DNA of 64,000 bases from Phylloscopus collybita. Taxonomy: Eukaryota; Chordata; Aves; Passeriformes; Phylloscopidae. Both the position numbers and the translations under genes were made by a program. Positions 1-10,976 of this stretch are shown here, piece after piece (the first letter of the stretch is position 1; the number at the start of each line of letters is the position of its first letter). The stretch lies in contig JAJNNQ010000075.1 in assembly GCA_027886175.1 (NCBI GenBank), positions 82,501,001 through 82,565,000 on the forward strand. The letters are read 5' to 3'. The notes under the pieces were generated by a model. That model was not told the origin of the DNA, made no database searches, and saw only the letters and a program-made list of their open reading frames with translations.

Positions 1-3000
1 ACAGAACGGAGCAATTAGAAAATGAGTAGTGCCAAGGTGATGCAAGGGGCTCCAGGAGACTTGAGAGCCTCTCACTTCTTTAGATGTTGCACACGAGCAG
101 AGAAGAGAGTGAGAAGACGCAGGGGTGTGATCGATCTGAGAGACAGCAAGGCAGAACCAGCAGACACCTTTCCTGAAGTCTACGAAATTAAGAAAGAAAA
201 GCAGCAAGGACCTTCTTACTGCAATTAATTATTTTGCCAGAATAAATTGATACATGCAGATTAGAGAAGGGTTTTCTGGTGGTTCTCTCCCCTCACTCTG
301 AATTCTCAGGGAGAAAATTAAGCTCCCAGCTGGTGGCAAACAGGACAAAGAGATTCTTTTTCTTTGTATTCACACCTATCAAAACAACACCAAAAAATCC
401 TGCTATTAGCCACAAGTTCCTCACCAGCAGCCCTCTCAGTGCTAAGACTAAAACACCCAGACTGTGATGGTGGCAAAGGAGCAAGACGGTTGCAATGAGC
501 CACACCGAAGCCCAACCCTTCTTCAGGGGAGCTTTTCCCTCTTTTCAAGTTCATCTGTAATTTGTTGACGAGACTGGTTTTTTTTCAATCCTTCTTTTTG
601 ATGCCATAGAAGCTACATCCACAGTACCAGGCTGGATCAAGTCCCTCAACAATTAACAGGAAGGCTGACATAATTGAATGTAGCACTCATTTTCCCCAAG
701 TAATCTGCATCTAAATTGTGTTGCCTCTGAAGTTATAATCTCTCAGCATTATTTATAAGGCAAAGAAAATCATATTTGTAGTGCAGCACAATATAGTTCT
801 TCATACAAAATGTAACATTTCCCTCTTACATTTTTCTTTCTCCAAATACGCAATAAAACATACACAAAATACTGCACGGAATATGCCCCATTGGGAGGAA
901 TATTTTCTTAAGGACAATGAAGCGCCAAAACAAGGAGCTCAGGGTACTTCAGTAATTTTTTTTAGAGGGACCACGCTTCACTAACGCTGTCAAGTCTGTT
1001 GATTAAAATGAAGAAAATCCATTGGAAATGCATTTTCAATAAGCATCAATGGCCTTGGTAAGTATCTTTTACAGAAAAAAAAATAGACAAGAATGTCTAC
1101 TGTGCTTCTGGTTGGCTAATATTTTTCAACAAAACAGTGTTGTGTATTTTGTAATTTAACTGTCAAAGTTGTGACTCTACAATTTGTCCATACGCACAAA
1201 ATTATCCTTTTCCTTAGGGCAGAGGAGCAAATGGAAGTCAGGTGGTCTGACAGTATTTTGCACGATATGGCAGCTCTACAATATCTAAGATGGTGTTAGC
1301 ACTCCTTACCCTATTCTTTTACTATATTTTTAAAGAGCTATAGTAGTCAGGAAATGCACTGAAGTAATTCCTGCTGTCACAGCCCACACCTATTGACTGC
1401 ACAAGGCTGTAATTTATACAAGAGATGTACCAGCCAATTCTGAGTAACTCTCATATCTTCACCCACTATTTAAACATAGGAAACCCCAAATCCTCATCTT
1501 GACTTCATCATGTATGAAGTGGGAAAACAATAAATTCCCTTTTTCTCTTTCCCAAATTTTTGTTTTCTTTCTCTATTGAAGTATACCATACTCTGCCAGA
1601 CAATGAAACTGCAACCACAGTATTTCCACTTGCTCTGGCACTGAAGTGGCTTTTGTAATTCAAACCATCTGTTTAAAATTATTTTATGTTCAACATCTTC
1701 ACTGAACGTTTTAGGGATTATAATAACAAATGACAACTGGATTTAATTTTAAATGTGGTTCAGTAAAGCACATCCAAACCTGAGGCAAAGAGCTCAAAGA
1801 ATACTTAATTTTCTTCTTAAAATCACTTGATAATCAAAATTATTCTGCCTGTCTAGAAAAGTCTCCTTTTTTTCCAGAATTTTTCAGGGAGTAATTTGAC
1901 TATGGCCTGCAAAGCATCAATGAATCATCAAGTGTTCCAATACTTGAACAAACTGCGAAGCAGTCACCCCAGTGCCAGTCTATGCAATTTTCTCTAAATT
2001 ATCCCTAAACATGGGAAACTGCATCCAGAAGTTTCCCAGGAAAAAAACCCCATACCTGAGAATAACATTGACAACGAGATAGCAGTGATAAAGAGAACAA
2101 GAGCACCTCATTAAGAAACAATTACTTTTTTTAGGCATGAAAGAGAAAACAAGAGCATCACCTTTCGGTACCACTTGTCAGCCAAGTGGAGGCAAAACAT
2201 GGAGCAGAAATTCAGCATTACATCCACCCAGGATGCATGCAGCTAAAAATTCAGAATTCAGAAAAAAACAAAATCCAACAACAAGAAACCCTGATTGATC
2301 CTGCTGTGAATTATTTCTCTGGGTAATAGCATTTGGAGGACCTATGCCTTGTCTCAGGAGCTATCTGCAAATCTTCTTGCATATTGCTTGATTTCTAAGT
2401 CATTCAGCAATACTCTGCAAGCAAGTCTTCTTCAAACATCACTGTTATAGTGTGTATAATTTTTTTTCACCTCAATATGGACTTTCAAGTTCTTTTTTGT
2501 ACCACCAAAAGTAGCAGATTCCCTCAGATTTCTACATTCTTGAATAAAACAAACAAAAAAAAAGTACTTTTTTTTTTTCCTGTCACTGTTTTTTTCTTAA
2601 CCTGCTTGGAGATATTGTAGACAGATTCTTCATATTAAAAGTCTAATGGGACGCTTTTGGGGAAAGAACATCAGCTTGACAGTGTCTAATAAAACACATC
2701 CTACCAGATTTCACAGGTCAGGGTCAAGGGACAAGTGGCACTTAAGAGAATACAAGCACATGGAAGACACCTTCCCACAGCAGTCTTCTGTCTTGCTGGA
2801 GCCCTCCCTCACAAACCAAGGCTGAAGGCCCCCTAAGGTACTTTTAAAGCCATTTGCAATAAAACTACACAACAAAGCAGAAGTACCAATACAAGCACAA
2901 CAGTTCTGCCCTTGAACAACAAAAGGAGCAAGGATCATACTTTAAAATCATACCACAAATATTAATGTAGAACACACAGGGAGAATGGAGATGGAGAAAA

Positions 3001-3589
3001 AACAACTTTCAGCTGCACTCTTGCAAAACTAGTTTGCAAACATATATACACACAGAGGAAAAAAAAATACCCTTTAACAAAAAAAACCCAAAACAAACAG
3101 TGCTTGACCTAAGTTCTACAGAAGCTAGTAGGAATAAGGAAGATCTTAAAAAGTTGGCAGAAGTTAGTTTGCTTCTATTAAGTCACGTTTGCTTATTGAG
3201 AGCAACCATTACAAGCAAACAAGAATTATGTCATATAGTAACAAGCACATCTGTTGAATCTTATACATAAGCCTCTGAATGTAAATTTACCAATAGCTTT
3301 AGCTTGAAGGAAAAAAACAAGAGCACAACCTTCCAAGCACACAGTAATAGTTTCAAAAAAGGTATAAAGAAGTCCAATATTCACTTTGTAGTTTCCCACT
3401 TTTTCAAAAGTTGGGGGTTTTTGTTTTTGTTTGTTTTAAAAAATACTTCAGAACTTCATGGGTTCAAAAGTACTACTTAGCTATACTAGAAAGCTGACTA
3501 TAACGTCTAGCTGAATACTACTCAAGCAGCTAGCACAATCTACATTTCATCTATCTTCACCTGCCAAACTTCCATTCCCAGCCAAGCTG
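1..3589. other. Upstream AT-rich DNA, probably intron of the divergent gene
   Basis: No coding exon, RNA gene or repeat family recognised on either strand. The + strand is A- and C-rich in most lines, the mirror of the RELCH introns, which fits transcription on the minus strand. If the divergent PIGN gene is present, this is likely its 5' intron. Confidence 0.4.
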
Positions 3590-3735
3590 ACACAGATGGA
3601 GGCACGGGCAGAGCCCCGAGGGTGGGCACAGCCCGGGGGCTGCGGGCGATGCCCGCCCACCGCCGGGCGCTCTCCAGGGTCCTGCTCCGCGCCCGGCACC
3701 ACCAGGGCACACCCAGAGCCTGGGAAACCCCACCC
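3590..3735. other. Short GC-rich islet of unknown function
   Basis: About 145 bp of GC-rich, CpG-containing sequence (including GCGGGCGATGCCCGC, an inverted repeat around GAT) is surrounded by AT-rich DNA. A weak CTCF-like string CCACCAGGGCACACC lies at about 3699-3713. Frames on both strands are open here simply because stop codons are scarce in GC-rich sequence. I do not recognise a gene or repeat family. Confidence 0.4.
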
Positions 3736-5721
3736 CTCCAGTCTAAAAAGAATTGCAAGAGTCAGGTTGGAAACTGTAGAAAAAAAAATGCTAAAAAGGA
3801 TGGGCTATTCCCTCTTTAAAAGAGCATCAAGTCTTAATATGAGCATACAAAGTATCTGTGCAAGGATACTTTGAGGTCCAGGAAGAAATCCTTATGCAAA
3901 GGAATCACCTTCTCTTTAACTCCATGTATGACTCCAAGTCATACTTGCAAGCTGTTCACAAAGGAAGCATTTCCCTAAGCTCCAGTAGGACTCAAAAACT
4001 CACTGAACTTATCAATTACTGCAGCCTGAAATACTGAGATTCACTTTATGACGAAGTTGTCCGTGCTCCTACATCAGCCTCGGCTAACCAAGTAGTTAAC
4101 ATTCATTAGCATTTACGAGATATCAACTTGCAAACACCCTCTGCTGAAGCAGAGCTTCTACTTGTTTTTTTATTACAAAGCCAAGCCACTTTCCATTTGT
4201 ATAAGACACCTTTATTTTTTAGCTGCTGACTCACTCTAACAATTAATGGAGACAGAAAATTATTCCTGAAAACAATCTGTATTTTGCTTCTTTGCAGTAT
4301 GGGGAACTGCTGATTTAAAATGAAACCTCCCCAGCACTCAAACTCTTTCAGCAAATAACAGCAATAGATTCACTGTAGAGAAAAAAAGAGCTCAGAAAAC
4401 ACACTAAAAACTGCTAGGGAGAAACCCACAAACCTGGAGAATACAGATGGGCAACAACTCTCCAGTTCTCGTATTTGAGGTGATCTGTGTATCAGTTATT
4501 CACTTGTACCCTGCCACCTATGAAACTTGCTTGTAAGTAAAAGCATCTTTTCCAAAATACTTGGGACGAGCAAGGCAAACACATTTTTACCAGATATTTT
4601 ATAAAATCAGCTGTCATGGGGGTAGCAACGAGCTGAATAAGAGGCTTTCACAGTTACAAATACTGCAAGAAAAACAAAGCCAGTATAGCTGCAGAGCTGT
4701 CCTGTCCTCCTCTGCTCCTGCTCAGTTATTCCCAAGCCAAATTTCTTCCTTGGGCTGGCACAGCCAGGTGTACAACTAGATAGTTAAGCACTCTAGAGAA
4801 GAAATTCAGTCGAAAATAGCCTCATGAAAAAAAAAAATAGGCAGGAAGAATAAAGATGACTTTGCATTAGTTTAGTTTCCTAAATTCCCAACACAAATCT
4901 CTGTGTTTGTAGCAGGACAGGATGCCATCTCCCCCTAACAAAAGACCTAATTCAGCATGTTCAAACCGTGTCCTCAGACTCCTTCATTCTTTAAAGCCTG
5001 AACCTCACGTCAGTTGTAGTCAGCAGGCCAAATAAGGAAAAAATGCGGATTTTTTTTTCCTAAAACTGCAAATCATAAATTGAAGAGAAACAACATGAAG
5101 GCGACAACAAAAGCACAAAGCAGCTTCCCTTCACTATCTCCACTGTCCCTCACCACAGTGAGGCAGGGTAAGGCACCTATCTCAGAGCCTCTGCAATGCC
5201 CTTCTGGGCAGCCTACAGTCCAGACAATGTGCTCCATCTTCCAGGCTATGGTAAGCAAGGCCCAAGTAACCCAATATTCAAGTGTTTGCAGTGTCACAAA
5301 AGGTCAATTTCAATTCACAATTTGTATTTCCTCACTCAGCTGTAACAGCAATTTTTCTTTGCATAGTCATTCTCATAAAACCATAAATATACACATCATA
5401 AAGCCTGAACAAATTGTCTAAAATACTCCTTAGGCTCTTAAGTGTGTTTAATTTTTTTTTGGTTTTTTTTTTAATGGTAGGCTTCCAAATCCACTATTTA
5501 CAGTAACACTTCAAAACAACAGTTAGGGAGGTAGAAAAACATAGCCAAACTTGAATTCAAAGGGATTTTGGGGTTGTTTTATTTAACTCAGGTCTTCATC
5601 TGATTTCATGGGTTATTATCACATTTTTGGTGACACAGAAAACATTTCCAAGTGCCCCTTCCCACTGCTACAATACATTTACTTAAAATCCCAACTTAGT
5701 AAGTTTCCCTGGGTAAAGCTA
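3736..5721. other. Upstream AT-rich DNA, nothing recognised
   Basis: Between the GC-rich islet and the LTR-like element. Only short chance open frames are present. Confidence 0.5.
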
Positions 5722-6280
5722 TGTTGCAGAACCCCTCTTATTAGAGTGTAGAAATAAGCCAAGACAGAAACTTCTTGTTAAACACAGCATAAAAAGATTC
5801 CTGGTTTATTCCTCTTCACTACTTAACTACTTAAGTCATCTTAACTCCAGCTATTCACTGACTCTGGCTGCAGCAAGCTCCTGCTGTAGGTTTCCCTTGC
5901 AGTCTCTGACTGCTGGTTATTTCCTGCTAAACTATGACTGCATATATTAGTTTGCAGACTGCAGGTTTTTACCTAGCTAAACTGTGACTGCAGGTTCCAG
6001 CAACAGACCCTAACTGCAGACCTAGACTGACCTCACAGCAGAGATTCTCCCTCCCCAGGACCCTGCTTCATCATCCTCTCCTTCCTGCTTCTCAAGGATC
6101 CTCCTCCATGATGATCCTCCCCTTACCAGCCAACCCCTTCTTTTATCTCACTCACCCTTATTGGATGTAGCTGTTATTCATCAGTGGTGAGGCTGTGTTA
6201 GTTAATTAACACAGCTCTTACTTATCATGTGGAGGTCACCTGTATTCCCTTCTCCTACAAAGCCACATCTGAATGTAACA
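5722..6280 (-). mobile_element. Solo-LTR-like element of an endogenous retrovirus, minus strand
   Basis: Read on the minus strand, the segment begins TGTTAC and ends GCAACA, a short inverted end pair of TG...CA type. It has a TATA-like GATAAAAG (around 6139-6146) and an AATAAA (5805-5810) in the right order, with a pyrimidine-poor U3-like start. A motif CTAAACTRTGACTGCA is repeated at about 5928-5943 and 5978-5993. No internal viral genes flank it, so it would be a solo LTR. No clear target-site duplication is visible, so the ends are approximate and the family is not named. Confidence 0.45.
5921..5993. repeat. Imperfect tandem duplication inside the LTR-like element
   Basis: Two copies of about 24 bp (TTTCCTGCTAAACTATGACTGC and TTACCTAGCTAAACTGTGAC followed by TGCA) lie about 50 bp apart. 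Several further 'GACTGCAG' words occur nearby (5860-6030), suggesting decayed multi-copy repeats. Confidence 0.5.
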
Positions 6281-7661
6281 TACAAGTAACCATTAACTAC
6301 TGATACAGGCTGTTCTCATTAAAAAACATTCCCTGGAGACTGGAATGGACAGATACAATTTCAGAGACATGGCAGAAGTCTTTAAGCACAAGCTACCAAC
6401 ATTATGAGCCTCAACATTTGCATTATTTGGCTCCCGCAAAATATCAAAGTATTTTAGAGCTTAAAGTTAACAAAGCACTAAAAGTAATTTTTAAGGTCTG
6501 AAAGCAAACAAAAATTATAATTACCTTCAAGCTTCTTTTGAAAGGAGGCTAAAGTCAGCCTTCAATAAACATATATAGTCAAAGAGTCTTTCAGGCAGCT
6601 CAATTTTAGAAGAAAACTTAATCAAGAGTTGGTAGAATTCACAGAGAGCTGGTGGAACTCACAGATCAGCATTATTTTAAACTAGAAACCAGATTTTCTT
6701 CAGATAGTTCTCCATTATTTTGTTCCCAGTGCCTTAATCGGGATCCCAATCAGATGAAAAAAAGCTACGCTACTTCCTTGTAGGACCCACTAGAACACAT
6801 TAATTCATACACTTCAAGTATTCAGCACAGAAAAAAGCCCCAGTATTTACCTGATAGAATTAACTTCTTTCAATGAAATTAACCTTCTGTGGAAGACGAA
6901 ACAGAACCCCCCTTAAATCTTGTGTGTTCCCTGGCTGTGAGAATGGCTTGTGCTGCACCACAGTAGTGCAGAAAGAAAGAACACTTCACACACCCACGAC
7001 CCCACCAAACAACAGAGGGAACCTGAAACTGGTCATATGCTTTAGTTCATTAAACTCTCAGGCATTAGCTCAAGATTTAACAAAATCAACACAAAGCAAA
7101 GTCTGAGGTTTTTTTCCTACTAATTTTTCATCTCAAGGAGCATAAATTTAAAAGTTCATGAAACAAAACATGCATAGAGTGAAAAAAACACCTCCTCCAA
7201 AAAAAAAATCTGATTTTTTTTGTACAAGCCCATGTATTTTGGACTCTTAGCTTCTCGAGATGTACTTAGATATGTTGTTCTTCAGACGCACAACTCGAAT
7301 CCTTTAAAAGTTAAAAGGAGACAGCAACTCCAGTAAGAGACAAAGCAGCTTGATGAACAATCTGCCTCTCTCAGAATGACTCCTGAATAATTAATTTGCA
7401 GCTGTCTGCCTCAAGTAGACCTATATAATGCTCCATTTCCAGAACTCATGCAGGTTTTTCTGCCTCACACATCCTCTGAAGCACTATACTATCAGGTTTT
7501 CTCCTCTGGTTTCTCAAAACAATATCCCTTTGGCACATAAGACACTGTTTTAAGCATATTGTTACAAGCACATTTTTCTACCTATACTCTTCAGTCCTGG
7601 AATACACATTTCAGCGAAGTTAGCTTTTCCCCAGCCATTCATAAATTATTTTGGCGCTATT
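6281..7661. other. Upstream AT-rich DNA, nothing recognised
   Basis: No gene, repeat family or strong regulatory motif is seen between the LTR-like element and the 46-bp repeat. Confidence 0.5.
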
Positions 7662-7707
7662 GAGTGGCATCCGTAAATACTCAATTTCGTTTCACAAACC
7701 CAAGCAA
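7662..7707 (+). repeat. 46-bp dispersed direct repeat, copy A
   Basis: Shares 41 of 46 positions with 9215-9260, same orientation, 1553 bp apart. The core begins GTAAATACTCAATTTC. This copy lies in unique DNA and is the likely source, because the other copy interrupts a CR1. Confidence 0.8.
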
Positions 7708-7726
7708 ACCTCTTCCAAAGCACTGA

Positions 7727-7767
7727 GACACTTTTACGTTGGAACACAGTGGGACACTTCTACGTTG
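7727..7767 (+). repeat. Short direct repeat, period 26
   Basis: GACACTTTTACGTTG at 7727-7741 recurs as GACACTTCTACGTTG at 7753-7767, one mismatch in 15. It is probably a local slippage or repair duplication. Confidence 0.6.
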
Positions 7768-7774
7768 ATTTTGG

Positions 7775-7990
7775 GCGCGGAAGAGCGACAGCAGTCACTC
7801 CTTGCTGCCAGGGCACGGAGAAGGCGGCAGGAATGAGTTTCTGAGGAGAGAGGCAGAAGGGAGCGCCCCGAGCGCCGCCAGGCGCGCTGCAGGCCCCGCG
7901 CGTCGCCACCAGGGGCCGCTGCAGGACCCGGCAGGGCTCCCAACAGAGTCACTCTGAACAAAGCGCTCTGACTCTCCGGAAAGGAGAGCA
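7775..7990. promoter_or_regulatory. Isolated GC-rich islet with CTCF-like motif
   Basis: A stretch of about 200 bp rich in CpG stands alone in AT-rich DNA, 3 kb upstream of RELCH. At 7906-7921 it reads CCACCAGGGGCCGCTG, matching the CTCF core at all but one of 15 core positions. A weaker relative (GCCGCCAGGCGCGCTG) lies just upstream at 7874-7889. Its place beside a divergent promoter suits an insulator or distal element. No protein-coding meaning is evident. Confidence 0.5.
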
Positions 7991-8667
7991 AAAAGCAGGA
8001 GGTTTCTTTAAAGGTTCTAAAATCCACCGGAGCAGCAACAGCAAACTGCTTTCGTCCCTATTTTTATTGTGATCCCACTGGAATTTTAAAGCATGTTCAA
8101 CACGCTGCTATTTTAATTTATGCTATAACCAATTCACGCTCTACCACTTAGGCCCTTTTTTGTGTATCAGCAACATAAAACAATACAGCAGCAATAAAAT
8201 CCAAAGTTTATTAATTGAGTTATAAAATTTTTGAGTTAGCTGAATATAAAACTTACAGAAGGATTATGGAAATCCAAAACTGGAAAGCACAGTCTTTTAC
8301 AGCACACCATCATGTGAATGGAAGAGTTTGGAGTGAGCAGTCAGGAGTGCTTTTAGATCTCCATGTCACTGCTAAACATTCACATTATTCTAATACCAAG
8401 AGTTCAGTCCCAATACACAGGTCCTAGTGGATCAGCTTTACACAGAGCTTCCATCAGTGGGAACAGAACAACATTTTCAAAGAAACAGAACAGAAACCAA
8501 TGCTGGCCCTGTTTTGCATAGTTTCCAGTGAGCTGAACTTCCTTCAGTAGAACACACTACCTGCTGCTATACTCCAGCCTCAAGTTTTTTGCCAGGTAAT
8601 GCACAACACAAACACTTTGCATCATCTTTTAAAAAAGTGATAACTTCACACCTCCAGATGTACAACT

Positions 8668-9905
8668 TCATGGACTCACAGACTTGTTAAGGTTGGAAAG
8701 GACCTCAAAGGTCATTGACTCCAACAGCTAACCCAGCACTGCCAAGTCCACTGCTAAAACACATTCTCAAGTGCCACATTCACATGTCTTTTGAGTATAT
8801 CTAGGGATGGTGATCCCACCACTTCCCTGGGCAGCCTGTTCCAACACCTGACTACCCTTGCAGTGAACAAACTTTTACTAATATCCAACCTTATAAATCT
8901 TAAGAAAAAATTCAACAGCACAACTTGAGGTCATTTCTTCTCCTCTCATCACTTGTTGCCTGGGAGAAGAGGCCAACCTCCACCTTGCTACAGCCGCCTT
9001 TCAGGAGAAACAGGAGAACAGGAGGGTCCCCTCTAAACTTCCTTTTCTCCAGGCTAAACGACTCAGCTCCCTCAGCCATTCCCCATCGGACTTGTGCCCC
9101 ACACCCTTCACCAGCTCCATTGCCCTTCTCTGGACACGCTCCAGCCCCTCAATGTCCTTTTTGCAGTGAGGGCCCCAAAACTGGACATAGGATTCAAGGT
9201 GCAGCTTCACCAGTGAGTGACGTCGGTAAATACTCAATTTCATTTCACAAACCCAAACAATGGATGATCACTGTCCTGGTCCTGCTGGCCACACTACGCT
9301 CATTCAGGCCAAGATGTCATCGGCCTTCTTGGCCACCTGAGCACACTGCTGGCTCATATTCAGGCAACTGGCAATCAGCATTCCCAGGTCCATTTCTGCT
9401 GGGCCAGCTTCCAGACACTTTTCCTGCAGCCTGTAGCAATGCCTGATGCAACTCCTCCAGATCCCTCTGCAGAGCTTTCTCACCCTCCAGCAGATGAGCC
9501 CTCAGACCCAAGAGGAGTATCACTCTACTCCCTGTTCCCTTTATCTGGCTCAGGGGCTCTACATCACAAGGGTAACTGGCTTTGTCATTAAAGACTCAGA
9601 GAAATAAGACATTTTGTACCACAGCCTTTTCCTCATCCTTTACCACTGTTTCCCCTTGCATTCCATAAAGGATAAACACTCTCCTTAGCTCTCCTATGGC
9701 TGCTGATGTATCCACAAATACAAAAGCAAGATTGTATTGTCTTTTACAGCAGTAGTCAGTGTAAGTTTTAGATGGGTTTTGGCCCTTCTAATTTTCTCTC
9801 AGCATAACCTTACAACACCCCTGCAGTCCTCCTGAGTTGCCTGACCCTTTTTCCAGAGGCCATCAACTTTCAATCCACCTGTGCTTGTGCCCTCCCTAAT
9901 TGCAG
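8668..9905 (-). mobile_element. Truncated, internally deleted CR1 LINE, minus strand
   Basis: The left end carries the CR1 3' terminus in reverse (CACAGACTTGTTAAGGTTGG and a following 'aaaggacct' box). Minus-strand translation at 9001-9243 gives decayed reverse-transcriptase C-terminal motifs (for example VQFWGPHCKKDIEGLERVQR). The right part, about 9590-9680, reads on the minus strand as the CR1 region with 'DEEKA'. The coding frame is broken by stops, frame changes and the 46-bp insertion at 9215-9260. This is a dead copy; edges are approximate. Confidence 0.85.
9215..9260 (+). repeat. 46-bp dispersed direct repeat, copy B, inside a CR1
   Basis: Second copy of the sequence at 7662-7707. 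On both sides the sequence resembles CR1, but these bases replace the usual CR1 bases at this point, so the copy appears to have been inserted into the element. Confidence 0.75.
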
Positions 9906-9954
9906 CAACACCTGACGCTTGGAGATGGCTCACACACCCACTGGGAACGCAGGA

Positions 9955-10120
9955 TTACAGAACCGCCTTGGTTAGAAAAGGCCTCTGAGATGATGACATC
10001 GAGCCCAACCCATGACCGAACACCCCCATGTCACCTAGACCATGGACCGAGTGTCCAGTCTTTCCTTTAACACTTCCAGCGACAGTGACTCCACCACCTC
10101 CCTTGGCAGTCCAATGTCCA
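9955..10120 (-). mobile_element. CR1 3'-end fragment, minus strand
   Basis: The left end reads TACAGAACCGCCTTGGTTAG then AAAAGGCCTCTGAGATGATG, the reversed CR1 3' end. It is followed by the 'gtgactccaccacctcccttgg' box typical of CR1 3' regions. It abuts the CpG island, so it forms the boundary between repeat DNA and the promoter. Confidence 0.7.
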
Positions 10121-10412
10121 CCTGCCCGAGCGCCCTCGTAAGGGTGCTGGCCCCGGGAAAGCCCTACCCTGGACCAGTCAACGCAACCCGGCGAGGGTCT
10201 GAGCCCCCAGCCCGGGCTCTGAGGCCAAGCCGAGCCCCGCATCCCTCCCGTCCCAGCAGCGCTGCGGCCGCCATGGAGGCTGCGGAGCGGACCAAGCTTT
10301 GCGGAAGCGGGGAGGCGCAGCCCGTGCCCCGCCCCCTTCCCGGGGCCGCAGCCTCAGGATCCGCCGCCCCCTCCCCGCGGGAAGCGCTCGGCGCTCACGC
10401 GCCCGGACTCAC

Positions 10413-10450
10413 TCCTCTTCCCCCGACGGCCGCTTCCGCTTCCGCCCATC
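10413..10450 (-). other. PIGN: Candidate noncoding first exon of the divergent gene (PIGN inferred)
   Basis: Reading the minus strand, GAAGAGGA is followed by GTGAGT (donor bases at 10412-10411), a strong 5' splice site close to ETS motifs inside the CpG island. A second possible minus-strand donor, GAG|GTGAGG, lies at 10617-10616. PIGN is the known head-to-head neighbour of RELCH in mammals and has untranslated 5' exons. I found no PIGN coding sequence between 1 and 10300, so the gene name is positional inference only and the exon limits are guesses. Confidence 0.3.
10431..10447 (-). promoter_or_regulatory. Tandem ETS-type motifs (minus strand)
   Basis: On the minus strand this reads GCGGAAGCGGAAG, two adjacent GGAAG cores typical of ETS/GABP promoters. 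They sit just upstream, in minus orientation, of a good splice donor at 10411-10412, which is the arrangement expected for a short noncoding first exon of a divergent gene. Confidence 0.45.
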
Positions 10451-10525
10451 CCGCCCCGGCCCCGCCCCGGGCCCGCCCCCGCCCCGGGCCCGCCCCGGCC
10501 CCGCCCCTGCCCGGCCCCGCCCCTT
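10450..10525 (-). promoter_or_regulatory. GC-box array (Sp/KLF sites), G-rich on the minus strand
   Basis: About eight overlapping CCGCCC units occur within roughly 80 bp, as GC boxes read on the minus strand. The minus strand carries closely spaced runs of three to five G and could form G-quadruplexes. Two further CCACGCCC (KLF-type) boxes lie at 10573-10580 and 10592-10599. Confidence 0.65.
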
Positions 10526-10727
10526 TCCGCGCCCGCTCCCCGGACCGCGCCCGGCGCGGGCGTGCCCCAAAGCCACGCCCATTGTGTGTGGCCACGCCCC
10601 TCATCGCTCCTCTCACCTCGGGCCCCGCCCTCCGCGGAGGGGGCGGGCGCGAGGGCCGGAGGGGGCGAGGCCGCGTGCCGGGGCGCCGCTGGCGGTTGGC
10701 TGCGGGAACTCTCGCGTGAGCGGGGAT

Positions 10728-10737
10728 CCGGAAGCGG
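10728..10737 (+). promoter_or_regulatory. ETS/GABP-type motif upstream of RELCH
   Basis: CCGGAAGCGG on the + strand, about 250 bp before the RELCH ATG. It lies beside TCTCGCGTGA at 10710-10719, which differs by one base from the palindromic TCTCGCGAGA promoter element. Together they suggest a TATA-less RELCH start site near 10.73-10.80 kb. Confidence 0.45.
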
Positions 10738-10823
10738 CAGCAGGGCGGGTGGGAGGCCGCCGAGGAGGCGGCGGCCGGGAGTCGCTGTGGCCGCAGGTGG
10801 CGGCAGCGCCCGCAGCAACAGCA

Positions 10824-10859
10824 GCATCGTCAACATCATCTACATCATCAACACCATCG
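10824..10859 (+). repeat. Imperfect ATC-rich trinucleotide tract in the RELCH leader
   Basis: A run of CATC and AACATC units, far lower in GC than its surroundings, sits about 120-155 bp before the ATG. It has no ATG of its own. It probably lies in the 5' untranslated region. Confidence 0.6.
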
Positions 10860-10976
10860 CAGGGGTCTGGCAGCGGCTCGGGCCCTGGCCCGGCCAGGAG
10901 GGCTGTCTGCGGCGGCGTCTCCGCGCAGGCTTTGCCGCGGTAGCGCCCCGGCAGCGGTCGCGCCGCGCCGGGCTGT

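Noticed and set aside
22..228. Open frame at the left edge rich in Arg and Lys
   Set aside because: 68 codons with no domain similarity and no splice or promoter context; treated as chance.
5450..5473. T-rich runs such as TTTTTTTTTGGTTTTTTTTTT
   Set aside because: Ordinary low-complexity sequence; no adjacent retroposon body or target duplication.
9001..9243. Minus-strand open frame that looks like a protein
   Set aside because: It is decayed CR1 reverse transcriptase, part of the LINE at 8668-9905, not a host gene.
1..10300. PIGN coding exons on the minus strand
   Set aside because: I looked for its conserved N-terminal region in reverse and found none. Only noncoding 5' sequence of that gene could be here, so no coding feature is claimed.
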